Below are positions 16,624-22,333 of a DNA stretch of 23,104 nucleotides, piece by piece; the stretch's first letter is position 1; every line of letters starts with the position of its first letter. The position numbers and the translations under genes are program-made. Origin of the DNA: a virus; IMG/VR virus record IMGVR_UViG_3300032607_000481, positions 1 to 23,104 of that record; one strand, given 5' to 3'. The notes below the pieces were generated by a model. The model was not told where the DNA came from. It saw only the letters and a program-made list of their open reading frames with translations, and ran no database searches.

Positions 16624-16695
16624 TGCCCCTGACAGGATTCGAACCTGCGGCCTGATGGGTAGAAACCATATGCTCTTCCGCTGAGCTACAGAGGC
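16624..16695 (-). tRNA. tRNA-Arg (TCT)
   Basis: Acceptor GCCTCTG pairs with CAGGGGC. The anticodon loop TTTCTAC gives TCT, reading AGA; the outermost anticodon-stem pair is a mismatch. The T arm CAGGTTCGAATCCTG is regular. CCA is not encoded. AGA is a rare codon in high-G+C actinobacteria. Confidence 0.9.
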
Positions 16696-16723
16696 AAAAA
16701 GAAAGGGGACCCAAAGGCCCCCG
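16696..16723 (-). terminator. Intrinsic terminator after the membrane-protein gene
   Basis: On the minus strand GGGGCCTTTGGGTCCCC forms a short G+C-rich hairpin (one mismatch) followed by TTTCTTTTT. It lies directly downstream of the 285-aa gene and directly upstream of tRNA-Arg, so the tRNA is either read through to or has its own promoter. Confidence 0.65.
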
Positions 16724-16737
16724 TCCCTGTGTATTAA

Positions 16738-17595
16738 TTATAGCTTAAGTGCTCTAGCAAACACAACTCGTGAAGCCATTTTGCTAGCACTAATAATGGC
16801 AATTGGTGCGGCTACGCTCAAGACAAGCCCTGCCCAAACCTGTGGATTGGAAACATCCCAAGCCCAGAAGTCCAGGGTGTGGAACCCATTAGCAAGAACA
16901 GCAATACCACCAAAGGCAACCATACCTGCCATAGCTCCCCATGTCTTTTCAGGCTTACCGTCATCGTCTACACGAGAAGCAAGAACAAGATAAGCAACCA
17001 AGAAGACCATATACATCAGCTCAATGAAGAAGAAGAACAGTCCACTCATCCATGTACCAGAGAGTCCAACAAAAGCGGCTACTGCTGTAATACCGTTAAA
17101 GGAAACAATGGCCGAAGAAATAAAGGCAATGCCTACAGCAATGATCCATGCAAGGAGGATAACCTTTTGATCAACCTGAATCTTTGGTGCACGCTTTGAT
17201 TCTTGAAGTTCATAACGCTTTGCCTTATCAATGACAGAGTTAGACACTAGGGGAGGTTCCCACGGAGTATCCTGAAGGGTGTCATCAATAGGGTCAATCG
17301 ATGTGACCTGTCCAATGACGTTAGCAAGACCATCGTAATGTGTCGTTGTTGGTGTCGGCAAGGGCATTCCCATGGCCTGTTCTTCTAGTCTTGTATTTTT
17401 AGCAGCTTGCTCTGAAGCTGACTGACGATAGGAATCTACCAATGCATCGACAGCTGCCTGTTCTGGACTAGGGACGATTGTTTCTGGATTGATAGCGGGA
17501 ATATCCACGTTATTAATGTTCTGTTCCATTTTTCTCTTACCTTCTCTTGGTATGTTTACGGGAGGGTTAAATCTTCTATTAGAATTAGTTGTCAT
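16738..17595 (-). CDS. Multi-pass membrane protein with disordered N-terminus
   Basis: AGGAGG precedes ATG 17595 and the protein has 285 residues. About the first 135 residues are polar, Pro- and Gln-rich and probably cytoplasmic and disordered. Four hydrophobic helices follow at roughly 146-168, 173-203, 217-240 and 248-270. The helix pattern is loosely like DUF2637/SpdB-type actinobacterial membrane proteins, but the match is weak and unverified. It lies between tRNA genes with its own terminator and a TATAAT at 17610-17615, suggesting an independent unit. A holin role is possible but not indicated by any motif. Confidence 0.7.
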   Translation of the reverse strand: MTTNSNRRFNPPVNIPREGKRKMEQNINNVDIPAINPETIVPSPEQAAVDALVDSYRQSASEQAAKNTRLEEQAMGMPLPTPTTTHYDGLANVIGQVTSIDPIDDTLQDTPWEPPLVSNSVIDKAKRYELQESKRAPKIQVDQKVILLAWIIAVGIAFISSAIVSFNGITAVAAFVGLSGTWMSGLFFFFIELMYMVFLVAYLVLASRVDDDGKPEKTWGAMAGMVAFGGIAVLANGFHTLDFWAWDVSNPQVWAGLVLSVAAPIAIISASKMASRVVFARALKL

Positions 17596-17625
17596 TATGC
17601 CTCCTAGCTATTATATCATTATTAG

Positions 17626-17706
17626 TGCCTCATAAGGGACTCGAACCCTTATATCTTGCGATAGCGAATTTTAAGTCCACCGTGTATGCCATTCCACCAA
17701 TGAGGC
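17626..17706 (-). tRNA. tRNA-Leu (TAA)
   Basis: Acceptor GCCTCAT pairs perfectly with ATGAGGC. The anticodon loop CTTAAAA gives TAA, reading TTA, and a variable arm of the length expected for leucine tRNA (CTATCGCAAGATAT) follows. The T arm AAGGGTTCGAGTCCCTT is regular. CCA is not encoded. TTA is the rarest leucine codon in high-G+C actinobacteria. Confidence 0.93.
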
Positions 17707-17710
17707 AATG

Positions 17711-17784
17711 TGGGGTGTGCGGGACTTGAACCCGCGACCGACGAATTATGAGTTCGCTGCTCTAACCAGCTGAGCTAACACCCC
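17711..17784 (-). tRNA. tRNA-Met or tRNA-Ile2 (CAT)
   Basis: Acceptor GGGGTGT pairs with ACACCCC. The anticodon stem-loop is GCGAA-CTCATAA-TTCGT with CAT. The T arm is GCGGG-TTCAAGT-CCCGC. The paired first acceptor position and lack of three G-C pairs under the anticodon argue against an initiator tRNA. Elongator Met and lysidine-modified Ile2 cannot be told apart by eye. CCA is not encoded. Confidence 0.9.
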
Positions 17785-17791
17785 AAAACCC

Positions 17792-18484
17792 CTAAGCCAA
17801 TGTCTTAAGAGTTTCTGGGAAAGCTGTTGAGGATAGATCCCTAACGGCCTTCGCATATTCTTGGATTTCTACCTGAGCATCGTGGCCCAGACGCTGGTCC
17901 AAGAAAGTTAACACACCCTGGAGAGATGTGGTCCAACGCCAACGGACGTACATACCATAGGCAGGAAGAAATAGACGTGCAAGCTCAGGAGCCACACCAT
18001 CATCCATAGCCTCATGGTACTTGGCTGTCCCATAAGAAATAGTCTCAATAAGCTCAGTAAAGTACTTAGCCCCAAGCTCTACGTCAATAGGCTCTCCGCT
18101 ACCCTGCTTGCTATTTTCGGGGGCACTTCGCCACTCATCAGCAAGAGGTACATAGAACTTCTCATCTTCAGTAATATATCGACGAGAGGACTCGTTCCAA
18201 CCATTCTGGTCATCGATATGCGTAGAGGATACAGCATACTTCCACCACTGACGAGCAACAAACAATGGTGCATAGACCTCAAAGGTTAGAGCTGCATGTC
18301 GTAATGGAGATGTGTGTCCCTCACGAATAAGGAACTGCAATAGCTTTGCATCTCGTGGTTCAAACTCTGATGACTCCTTATCATAACTAACTCGTGCTGC
18401 GTTAACAACAGAAAGGTCGTCCCCCAAGGTGTCTACTAGACGAACATATCCTTCGTCTAATACGTTAATTGAATCTCCTTGCAT
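17792..18484 (-). CDS. thyX: Flavin-dependent thymidylate synthase ThyX
   Basis: ThyX methylates dUMP to dTMP with methylene-tetrahydrofolate and reduced FAD. The 230-residue protein has N-A-A-R-V-S-Y-D, the E-G-H-T-S-P-L-R-H motif, R-Q-W-W-K-Y-A-V at 78-85 and W-N-E-S-S-R-R-Y near 96-103, then a C-terminal L-P-x-Y-G-M-Y-V-R-W-R-W. The usual R-H-R-x7-S signature is altered to W-K-Y with an insertion before N-E-S-S-R-R-Y. ATG 18484 is preferred, with GGAAG eight bases upstream; ATG 18499 is an alternative. GlyA could supply its folate. Confidence 0.9.
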   Translation of the reverse strand: MQGDSINVLDEGYVRLVDTLGDDLSVVNAARVSYDKESSEFEPRDAKLLQFLIREGHTSPLRHAALTFEVYAPLFVARQWWKYAVSSTHIDDQNGWNESSRRYITEDEKFYVPLADEWRSAPENSKQGSGEPIDVELGAKYFTELIETISYGTAKYHEAMDDGVAPELARLFLPAYGMYVRWRWTTSLQGVLTFLDQRLGHDAQVEIQEYAKAVRDLSSTAFPETLKTLA

Positions 18485-18486
18485 CT

Positions 18487-18636
18487 TTAAAACTTCCATT
18501 CACAGTTGATTGAGTTTATAATTCCTAGGGCTTCTTTAGAGTTAATGCAGTTATCGTAATAATCTTGCAAGACCTCTGCAATAGCATACATGGGCTTGCT
18601 TTGAGTGTCAAGTTCAGACATATCAATTACTGGCAT
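18487..18636 (-). CDS. Hypothetical protein, 49 aa
   Basis: This frame starts M-P-V-I-D-M-S-E-L-D-T-Q-S-K-P-M and ends two bases before the preferred thyX start, with its last codons carrying the thyX ribosome binding site. It overlaps the next upstream gene by 14 bases. The packed arrangement supports a real gene. The product is a mainly helical small protein of no recognised family. Confidence 0.55.
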   Translation of the reverse strand: MPVIDMSELDTQSKPMYAIAEVLQDYYDNCINSKEALGIINSINCEWKF

Positions 18637-18958
18637 TTTTACTCATCTTTCGTACAACGTATTCTTCATCAATGAACATCCAGCTGTCTCCCCACTTCTC
18701 GTACTGATCGACAAAGAATTTAATCCTACGACCACAGAAATGACTCCAATACCTCTTAAATGGGTTATTGGTTTGCTTAATGCATACCATGTCTTGGCCA
18801 AAATCATGTTCTGTGTCTTCTAGATCAGGCTCTACTAGTGCAGTTGCATAATAGCCTAGTTCTTCATCTGTGTAGGGGATGTCATACGCAATGTTTAGTG
18901 TTGAAATGTCTGCGGGATCAAAACCAATTGGCTTTAGTGGCTCAATGAGATCGCTCAT
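18623..18958 (-). CDS. Hypothetical protein, 111 aa
   Basis: TGGAG lies about eight bases before the ATG at 18958. The acidic protein (M-S-D-L-I-E-P-L-K-P at the start) has a central N-N-P-F-K-R-Y-W-S-H-F-C-G-R-R-I-K-F-F-V segment and W-M-F-I-D-E-E-Y near the C-terminus. No family was recognised. It heads the thyX group: three genes overlapping or nearly touching. Confidence 0.65.
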   Translation of the reverse strand: MSDLIEPLKPIGFDPADISTLNIAYDIPYTDEELGYYATALVEPDLEDTEHDFGQDMVCIKQTNNPFKRYWSHFCGRRIKFFVDQYEKWGDSWMFIDEEYVVRKMSKNASN

Positions 18959-18983
18959 GCGATTATCTCCATACTTGGAAGGG

Positions 18984-19005
18984 AAAGCATAAGAATATAT
19001 GCTTT
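18984..19005. terminator. Inverted repeat between two minus-strand genes
   Basis: AAAGCATA-AGAATA-TATGCTTT is a perfect eight-pair inverted repeat in the 52-base gap between the 70-aa gene and the 111-aa gene. On the minus strand it is followed by TTTCCC, so it could end the upstream transcript weakly. The stem is A+T-rich, so it may instead be a protein-binding site. Confidence 0.4.
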
Positions 19006-19010
19006 AATTG

Positions 19011-19223
19011 CTATACTCTATTGTACATTATGCCAACAGATAAGTCAATAGCAGATAAGAACGAGTCTCCGTCTAAAGCTGCCTGTAATATCTTTATCTG
19101 TGCAGGTACTGTATTCTTCAACATGCATTCATCACACATGTGGTCAGGCTCAAAGCCTCTTACGTCAATGATCTCAAGCCTTTTTAATGCCTGGGTAATC
19201 AATGCTCTTTCAACTTCATTCAT
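19011..19223 (-). CDS. Hypothetical protein, 70 aa, with C-x-x-C pair
   Basis: TAGGAT lies just before the ATG at 19223. The product begins M-N-E-V-E-R-A-L-I-T-Q-A-L and carries D-H-M-C-D-E-C-M-L-K in the middle, a single C-x-x-C with a nearby His that may bind a metal. The flanks are helical. No family was recognised. Confidence 0.6.
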   Translation of the reverse strand: MNEVERALITQALKRLEIIDVRGFEPDHMCDECMLKNTVPAQIKILQAALDGDSFLSAIDLSVGIMYNRV

Positions 19224-19232
19224 GTCTTAATC

Positions 19233-19361
19233 CTACCAGATATAGGGGTACGTGTCAAGTTCGGGGGTAGGGCTACAAACAGAGCAGTCTCTCATGCATG
19301 AGTGATCTATGTCATTACAGACACATCCCATACACAAGAGACCGCTACAGTTTGTACACAT
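19233..19361 (-). CDS. Cysteine-rich microprotein, 42 aa, leaderless start
   Basis: The 42-residue frame has eight cysteines (C2, C5, C10, C13, C15, C22, C26, C29), beginning M-C-T-N-C-S-G-L-L-C-M-G-C-V-C and ending P-Y-I-W. The spacing suggests one or two zinc knuckles. ATG 19361 sits six bases after TATAAT, with no ribosome binding site, so it is probably read from a leaderless mRNA. It lies in a gap otherwise without a gene. No family was recognised. Confidence 0.6.
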   Translation of the reverse strand: MCTNCSGLLCMGCVCNDIDHSCMRDCSVCSPTPELDTYPYIW

Positions 19362-19367
19362 ATCTAC

Positions 19368-19396
19368 ATTATACTATGCTTGAACAGTTTCGTCTA
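19368..19396 (-). promoter_or_regulatory. Promoter of the cysteine-rich microprotein gene
   Basis: On the minus strand TAGACG (19396-19391), 17 bases, then TATAAT (19373-19368), then six bases to ATG 19361. The -35 lies in the last codons of the upstream 88-aa gene, so the microprotein has its own promoter within the cluster. Confidence 0.6.
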
Positions 19397-19640
19397 CAGC
19401 CACAGTTTCATCCAAGAATGTAGTAAGGACAAAACCTGCATCCGCAACATTCTCAATCTGAATGCCGCTAACGTCTACATCCAAGTCTTCAAGCGTTAGC
19501 TCAACTCGTCCACCAAGCTTGGCGACAACAAGACTAAGAAGCTGTGAGGCATAGTCCAGTCGTTGACGATAATCCTCAAGGGCTTCTTCAAGGGCCTCTT
19601 CAAGCGTTGCTTCTTTTGGAGCTTCAATTGTTTCTGTCAT
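19374..19640 (-). CDS. Hypothetical acidic protein, 88 aa
   Basis: AGAGGAA precedes ATG 19640. The N-terminal half is a strongly acidic helix (E-A-T-L-E-E-A-L-E-E-A-L-E-D, a heptad-like repeat), and the C-terminal half is beta-like with V-E-L-T-L-E-D-L-D-V-D-V. No family was recognised. It could be a small acidic host-modulating or DNA-mimic-like protein, but that is speculation from charge alone. Confidence 0.65.
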   Translation of the reverse strand: MTETIEAPKEATLEEALEEALEDYRQRLDYASQLLSLVVAKLGGRVELTLEDLDVDVSGIQIENVADAGFVLTTFLDETVAVDETVQA

Positions 19641-19999
19641 TATATTCCTCTTTCATTTTGATAGGCGTTAGCCTTTGATTCCTCAACTGTAGCATACGAT
19701 ACCCCCCAGCAGCAACCATCACAACCATGAATGTTCTGATAGCTCTGATTGACAGAGGCAAGGTATTTAGCTGAGTCGTGGTCTGGATGACCAATGTAGT
19801 GTTCGCAAATGCGCTCCAAGATGCCACGATCTTCTCTCCAGTTCATCGGGGCATTGACAAGAGCATGTTCGCTAGGATGATTATGTATGGCACAGTCGTG
19901 GTCAGCACATGCAGACACATCATGAACCCCAGTCATGGTTCCATAATTTTTTATGTAAGTATAATATCCAGTGTCAGGATCTTTACTCAGAATCATCAA
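19640..19999 (-). CDS. Conserved actinophage-type Cys/His-rich protein, 119 aa
   Basis: The product has a recognisable phage pattern: A-D-H-D-C-A-I-H-N-H-P-S-E-H, then N-W-R-E-D-R-G-I-L-E-R-I-C-E-H-Y-I-G-H-P-D-H-D, then H-G-C-D-G-C-C near the C-terminus. I have seen this combination in actinophage hypothetical proteins; function unknown, probably metal-binding. Its stop overlaps the start of the 88-aa gene by one base. Confidence 0.7.
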   Translation of the reverse strand: MMILSKDPDTGYYTYIKNYGTMTGVHDVSACADHDCAIHNHPSEHALVNAPMNWREDRGILERICEHYIGHPDHDSAKYLASVNQSYQNIHGCDGCCWGVSYATVEESKANAYQNERGI

Positions 20000-20132
20000 G
20001 AGCCTTCTTAGCTTCTAGGCGTCTATTCATTTCCCTTAGCAACTCGTGAGGGCTTGCTATAGGGCTCATTTCAGCCTTAAGCTTGTTCCATTCCTCGGTA
20101 GTGATCATGACTGCTGGCACTTCGTCATTCAT
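19983..20132 (-). CDS. Hypothetical protein, 49 aa
   Basis: The frame begins M-N-D-E-V-P-A-V-M-I-T-T-E-E-W-N and is helical to its end at a TAA overlapping the next gene's start by 17 bases. GGGGTAA lies upstream of the ATG. It is short and unrecognised, but close packing on both sides supports it. Confidence 0.5.
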   Translation of the reverse strand: MNDEVPAVMITTEEWNKLKAEMSPIASPHELLREMNRRLEAKKALDDSE

Positions 20133-20284
20133 CGATTACCCCAAAATGCAACAAAAAGGTGGTGCCCCCAGTGAAGATCTATTGTCCAGGTTGACCCTGA
20201 AAACTTGGTAGGCTTGTACCTGTCAAGAGTTATCCCAAAAAAAATATTCTGGGCATCGGCAGTACGGTAATGTTTAAAACGCAT
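20129..20284 (-). CDS. Hypothetical protein, 51 aa
   Basis: The frame begins M-R-F-K-H-Y-R-T-A-D-A-Q-N and ends G-H-H-L-F-V-A-F-W-G-N-R. It overlaps the previous gene by 11 bases and the following one by 4. It is basic and aromatic with no known family. Without it a 141-base gap would be left in an otherwise gapless cluster. Confidence 0.5.
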   Translation of the reverse strand: MRFKHYRTADAQNIFFGITLDRYKPTKFSGSTWTIDLHWGHHLFVAFWGNR

Positions 20285-20618
20285 TTTTCTCAGCTCTCAT
20301 TTTCGATTCTAGATACTGAATGTCTATTTCAGCATTTCTAACAATAGCATCTAGGATAAACCTTTGCATATCTGTTGCACCCTCGGCCTCATAATAGTAT
20401 CGAAGTCCAAAGAACTTCTCTTTAACCTGAATAATCCGATACTTAGGATAAACATACTTCATTGCTTCATGAGTACGTTTAATGATTTCATACCATGGGT
20501 CGGTCTGTCCAAATGTTTCAACATATACACCATTCACGGTTTGAATTTGCTTCTTGCTGAGCCTCTCGTTAGTCCACTCAATACAAAAGCCAGCTGTAAG
20601 TCCTCTAATATTCTTCAT
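20274..20618 (-). CDS. Conserved phage protein with V-K-E-K-F-G-L-R-Y motif, 114 aa
   Basis: The product contains W-Y-E-I-I-K-R-T-H-E followed by Y-R-I-I-Q-V-K-E-K-F-F-G-L-R-Y-Y-Y, a motif found in many phage hypothetical proteins of unknown function. The ATG at 20618 has no ribosome binding site but stands six bases after TAGACT, so it probably begins a leaderless mRNA. Confidence 0.7.
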   Translation of the reverse strand: MKNIRGLTAGFCIEWTNERLSKKQIQTVNGVYVETFGQTDPWYEIIKRTHEAMKYVYPKYRIIQVKEKFFGLRYYYEAEGATDMQRFILDAIVRNAEIDIQYLESKMRAEKNAF

Positions 20619-20624
20619 GAGCCT

Positions 20625-20653
20625 AGTCTATCAAAGAGATGGGGGATAGTCAA
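20625..20653 (-). promoter_or_regulatory. Leaderless promoter of the 114-aa gene
   Basis: TTGACT (20653-20648), 17 bases, TAGACT (20630-20625), six bases, ATG 20618 on the minus strand. The -35 lies in the 3' end of the gene upstream. Spacing is identical to the promoter at 7491-7519. Confidence 0.7.
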
Positions 20654-20822
20654 GCTCTTCATCCCAAGTTAAAAGATATTTCTCATACATTTTCATCAGG
20701 GCATCGTCGTACTGTTCATCGGTCATGTCGTCACGAACATCCCTATGCCAGGCCTGTTTCTGTGCAGCCTTAGAGATAGGGCTATCGTAATGGTAAAACA
20801 TATCACCACTCATCTTGTTCAT
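20631..20822 (-). CDS. Hypothetical protein, 63 aa
   Basis: ATG 20822 overlaps the upstream stop (TAATG), so it is preferred over GTG 20834. The product has M-S-G-D-M-F-Y-H-Y-D-S-P near the start, then a helical, acidic part, and ends D-Y-P-P-S-L. No family was recognised. Confidence 0.6.
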   Translation of the reverse strand: MNKMSGDMFYHYDSPISKAAQKQAWHRDVRDDMTDEQYDDALMKMYEKYLLTWDEELDYPPSL

Positions 20823-20995
20823 TACCAAAACCACAGGCTATCTGCTTCTTGCTTGGATGGTCTTGCAACCAAGATGTTCTGGTATCTGATCTGTTCGTCA
20901 AGCCTCTTAGTTTCAGCAACGTAATGTTTTTGAATACTTCGACTGACCACCCAGAAGATAGCAGCAATGACTACTAAACCTAAGAGTCCTATCAT
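20822..20995 (-). CDS. Small membrane protein, 57 aa
   Basis: ATG 20995 is chosen because GGAGGGG lies six bases upstream; an in-frame ATG at 21010 has no such site. One hydrophobic helix at about residues 2-18 is followed by a charged tail. It may be a small inner-membrane protein; a role in lysis cannot be shown. Confidence 0.6.
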   Translation of the reverse strand: MIGLLGLVVIAAIFWVVSRSIQKHYVAETKRLDEQIRYQNILVARPSKQEADSLWFW

Positions 20996-21120
20996 TCTGA
21001 ACCCCTCCATGGACGCTGAACCAATAGCACCCAGATCTTGTTGAACTCTTGAACAGACAGACCACCGCCAATAGCAATCTTGAGAACATCTACTCTCGCA
21101 CTGTTTATATCATACTTCAT
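20992..21120 (-). CDS. Hypothetical protein, 42 aa
   Basis: The frame begins M-K-Y-D-I-N-S-A-R-V-D-V-L-K and contains G-G-G-L-S-V-Q-E-F-N-K. AAGGAT lies upstream, and the TGA overlaps the next ATG (ATGA), the usual coupling signal. It is a small, probably helical protein of unknown function. Confidence 0.55.
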   Translation of the reverse strand: MKYDINSARVDVLKIAIGGGLSVQEFNKIWVLLVQRPWRGSE

Positions 21121-21132
21121 TAGATATCATCC

Positions 21133-21354
21133 TTACGGGCTAGGTAGCTCTTTAACTTGACGAATGATCCCTACAACTTCTCTAGGTGTTAGATAGCCTA
21201 CTATACCCTCAGTAATGGGAGTGTTGTAACATAGAGCGTTACCTCTGAGTACCGCGATTTCATACAAGCCTTCCTTGTGGCCAAGGCTTATGTCATTACG
21301 AATGACGGATACTCCATAGCCATTAGAAAACTTCCAGCGACGATGATAGTTCAT
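21133..21354 (-). CDS. Hypothetical protein, 73 aa
   Basis: AGAGGAGA precedes ATG 21354. The protein is beta-rich: G-Y-G-V-S-V-I-R-N-D, then Y-E-I-A-V-L, and L-T-P-R-E-V-V-G-I-I-R-Q-V at the C-terminus. It resembles small phage proteins that begin with an R-R-W-x-F-x-N-G-Y-G pattern, function unknown. Confidence 0.62.
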   Translation of the reverse strand: MNYHRRWKFSNGYGVSVIRNDISLGHKEGLYEIAVLRGNALCYNTPITEGIVGYLTPREVVGIIRQVKELPSP

Positions 21355-21539
21355 TATATCTCCTCTATAAGTGGTTGTCTAATTCGGTATACTAAATTCT
21401 TTCGGTCTTCTTCAAGACTTTCTCCGCTCCAGTCCTCTGCCATAATGATGTTAAGGATGCGAATTCGTTCTTGATCTTTTCCGACCGATACTCCATGCCG
21501 GAAGATGCCAAGATCGTCATCTTTTTCTGGTTTAAACAT
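21354..21539 (-). CDS. Hypothetical protein, 61 aa
   Basis: ATG 21539 (M-F-K-P-E-K-D-D-D-L-G) follows GAAGAGGA and is preferred over an in-frame start at 21602 that would lie within the upstream gene. The product is charged and helical with S-L-E-E-D-R-K-N-L-V-Y near the end. It overlaps its neighbours by eight and one bases. No family was recognised. Confidence 0.6.
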   Translation of the reverse strand: MFKPEKDDDLGIFRHGVSVGKDQERIRILNIIMAEDWSGESLEEDRKNLVYRIRQPLIEEI

Positions 21540-21780
21540 TATCGTCCTCTTCAATGCTAATAATTGGTGTAGACAGAGCCCACTCATTCTTTCCTGCAAC
21601 ATAAAGCCTTAGACCAACAGTCAAGGGCAGTTTCTCAGTAGCGAATATCTCAGAGTGTGTCCTGACATCATTACTTATACAGTACATAAGCCAAACTTTC
21701 TGGTGATAGTTTCCGTTTTTACTCCAGTATCCTCTGGGAGTGATCTCGTATACAGATCCTGATTCAGTTGTAATCTTCAT
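21532..21780 (-). CDS. Hypothetical beta-rich protein, 82 aa
   Basis: ATG 21780 overlaps the TGA of the membrane-protein gene upstream (TGATG); TTG 21783 is an in-frame alternative. The sequence M-K-I-T-T-E-S-G-S-V-Y-E-I-T-P-R-G-Y-W-S suggests a small beta-barrel. It ends in an acidic tail. No family was recognised. Confidence 0.6.
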   Translation of the reverse strand: MKITTESGSVYEITPRGYWSKNGNYHQKVWLMYCISNDVRTHSEIFATEKLPLTVGLRLYVAGKNEWALSTPIISIEEDDNV

Positions 21781-21977
21781 CAACGCTTCTTTAAATTAAT
21801 TGAAACAAAAACAATGGCAAGGAATACAACGCCGATTGTAAGGGGAATCCAGAAGGGGGCCAATACCCACCACCAAGACCATGCAATAACACCCGTAAGC
21901 TTAAGAGTGATAAAGATCAATAGCAATACCGTAAGGAACCAAGAATTGCCCAGCTTAACTTCTACATTTTTTGTCAT
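21780..21977 (-). CDS. Small two-helix membrane protein, 65 aa
   Basis: Two hydrophobic helices at about residues 13-30 and 35-58 and a basic end K-K-R mark a small membrane protein. It is the first gene of the minus-strand cluster and begins next to the divergent promoter region. GAGGAT upstream could be ribosome binding site or -10. It has the size of a small holin, but this is not shown. Confidence 0.62.
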   Translation of the reverse strand: MTKNVEVKLGNSWFLTVLLLIFITLKLTGVIAWSWWWVLAPFWIPLTIGVVFLAIVFVSINLKKR

Positions 21978-21983
21978 AGCATC

Positions 21984-22063
21984 ATCCTCTCACATCGTTG
22001 AGTGTGTGTCAAGTAAAACATGTTAGGCAATCTATTGACAAACCTTTATTCTTGACATAGAAT
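21984..22063. promoter_or_regulatory. Divergent promoter region
   Basis: On the plus strand TTGACA (22035-22040), 17 bases, TAGAAT (22058-22063), then six bases to ATG 22070. On the minus strand TTGACA (22012-22007), 17 bases, GAGGAT (21989-21984), then six bases to ATG 21977. The two -35 elements are 22 bases apart, back to back. The plus promoter is good; the minus -10 is weak and may only be a ribosome binding site. Confidence 0.6.
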
Positions 22064-22082
22064 AATAACATGAAGGAAAATA

Positions 22083-22241
22083 ATGGCTAGGGGAACATCA
22101 CTCTTTGGGTGGTGTCTTCCTGGCAGTAGACACTCTGATTGCATTGTAGTTATTCATTGGCCAAAAGAAACATTCTGTGCCTGTGTGTGTCACAAGCCTA
22201 AGAGTCTTCGCGGTAGACCTCGCAAGAATTCGGCGGAATAA
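22083..22241 (+). CDS. Hypothetical Cys-containing protein, 52 aa
   Basis: AAGGAAA lies just before ATG 22083. The product is basic, begins M-A-R-G-T-S-L-F-G-W-C and holds F-C-A-C-V-C-H-K, a cluster of cysteines with His that could bind metal. A mini-frame M-K-E-N-N-G starts at 22070 at the predicted transcript start and overlaps the beginning of this gene. No family was recognised. Confidence 0.55.
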   Translation: MARGTSLFGWCLPGSRHSDCIVVIHWPKETFCACVCHKPKSLRGRPRKNSAE

Positions 22242-22289
22242 AGTTCGGTGAGTATTACCACGACAACATACCACATATACATTACACAT

Positions 22290-22310
22290 GACGCTATGGA
22301 TTATAGTGTC
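22290..22310 (+). promoter_or_regulatory. 5' leader hairpin
   Basis: GACGCTAT-GGATT-ATAGTGTC forms eight pairs (one G-U) and is followed by GAGGTTTTA. It lies in the 92-base gap between two genes, about 24 bases before ATG 22334. It may be a weak terminator or a leader structure controlling the next gene. Confidence 0.4.
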
Positions 22311-22333
22311 GAGGTTTTACTTAAAGGAGAATT

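Noticed and set aside
19010-19030. Plus-strand TATACT followed by ATG as a promoter antisense to the 70-aa gene
   Set aside because: The frame it would serve is only the shadow of a minus-strand gene, and spacing to the ATG does not match the leaderless pattern.
20822-21977. Holin/lysis function for the small membrane proteins
   Set aside because: Size and helices would fit, but there is no endolysin nearby and no specific motif, so no lysis call was made.
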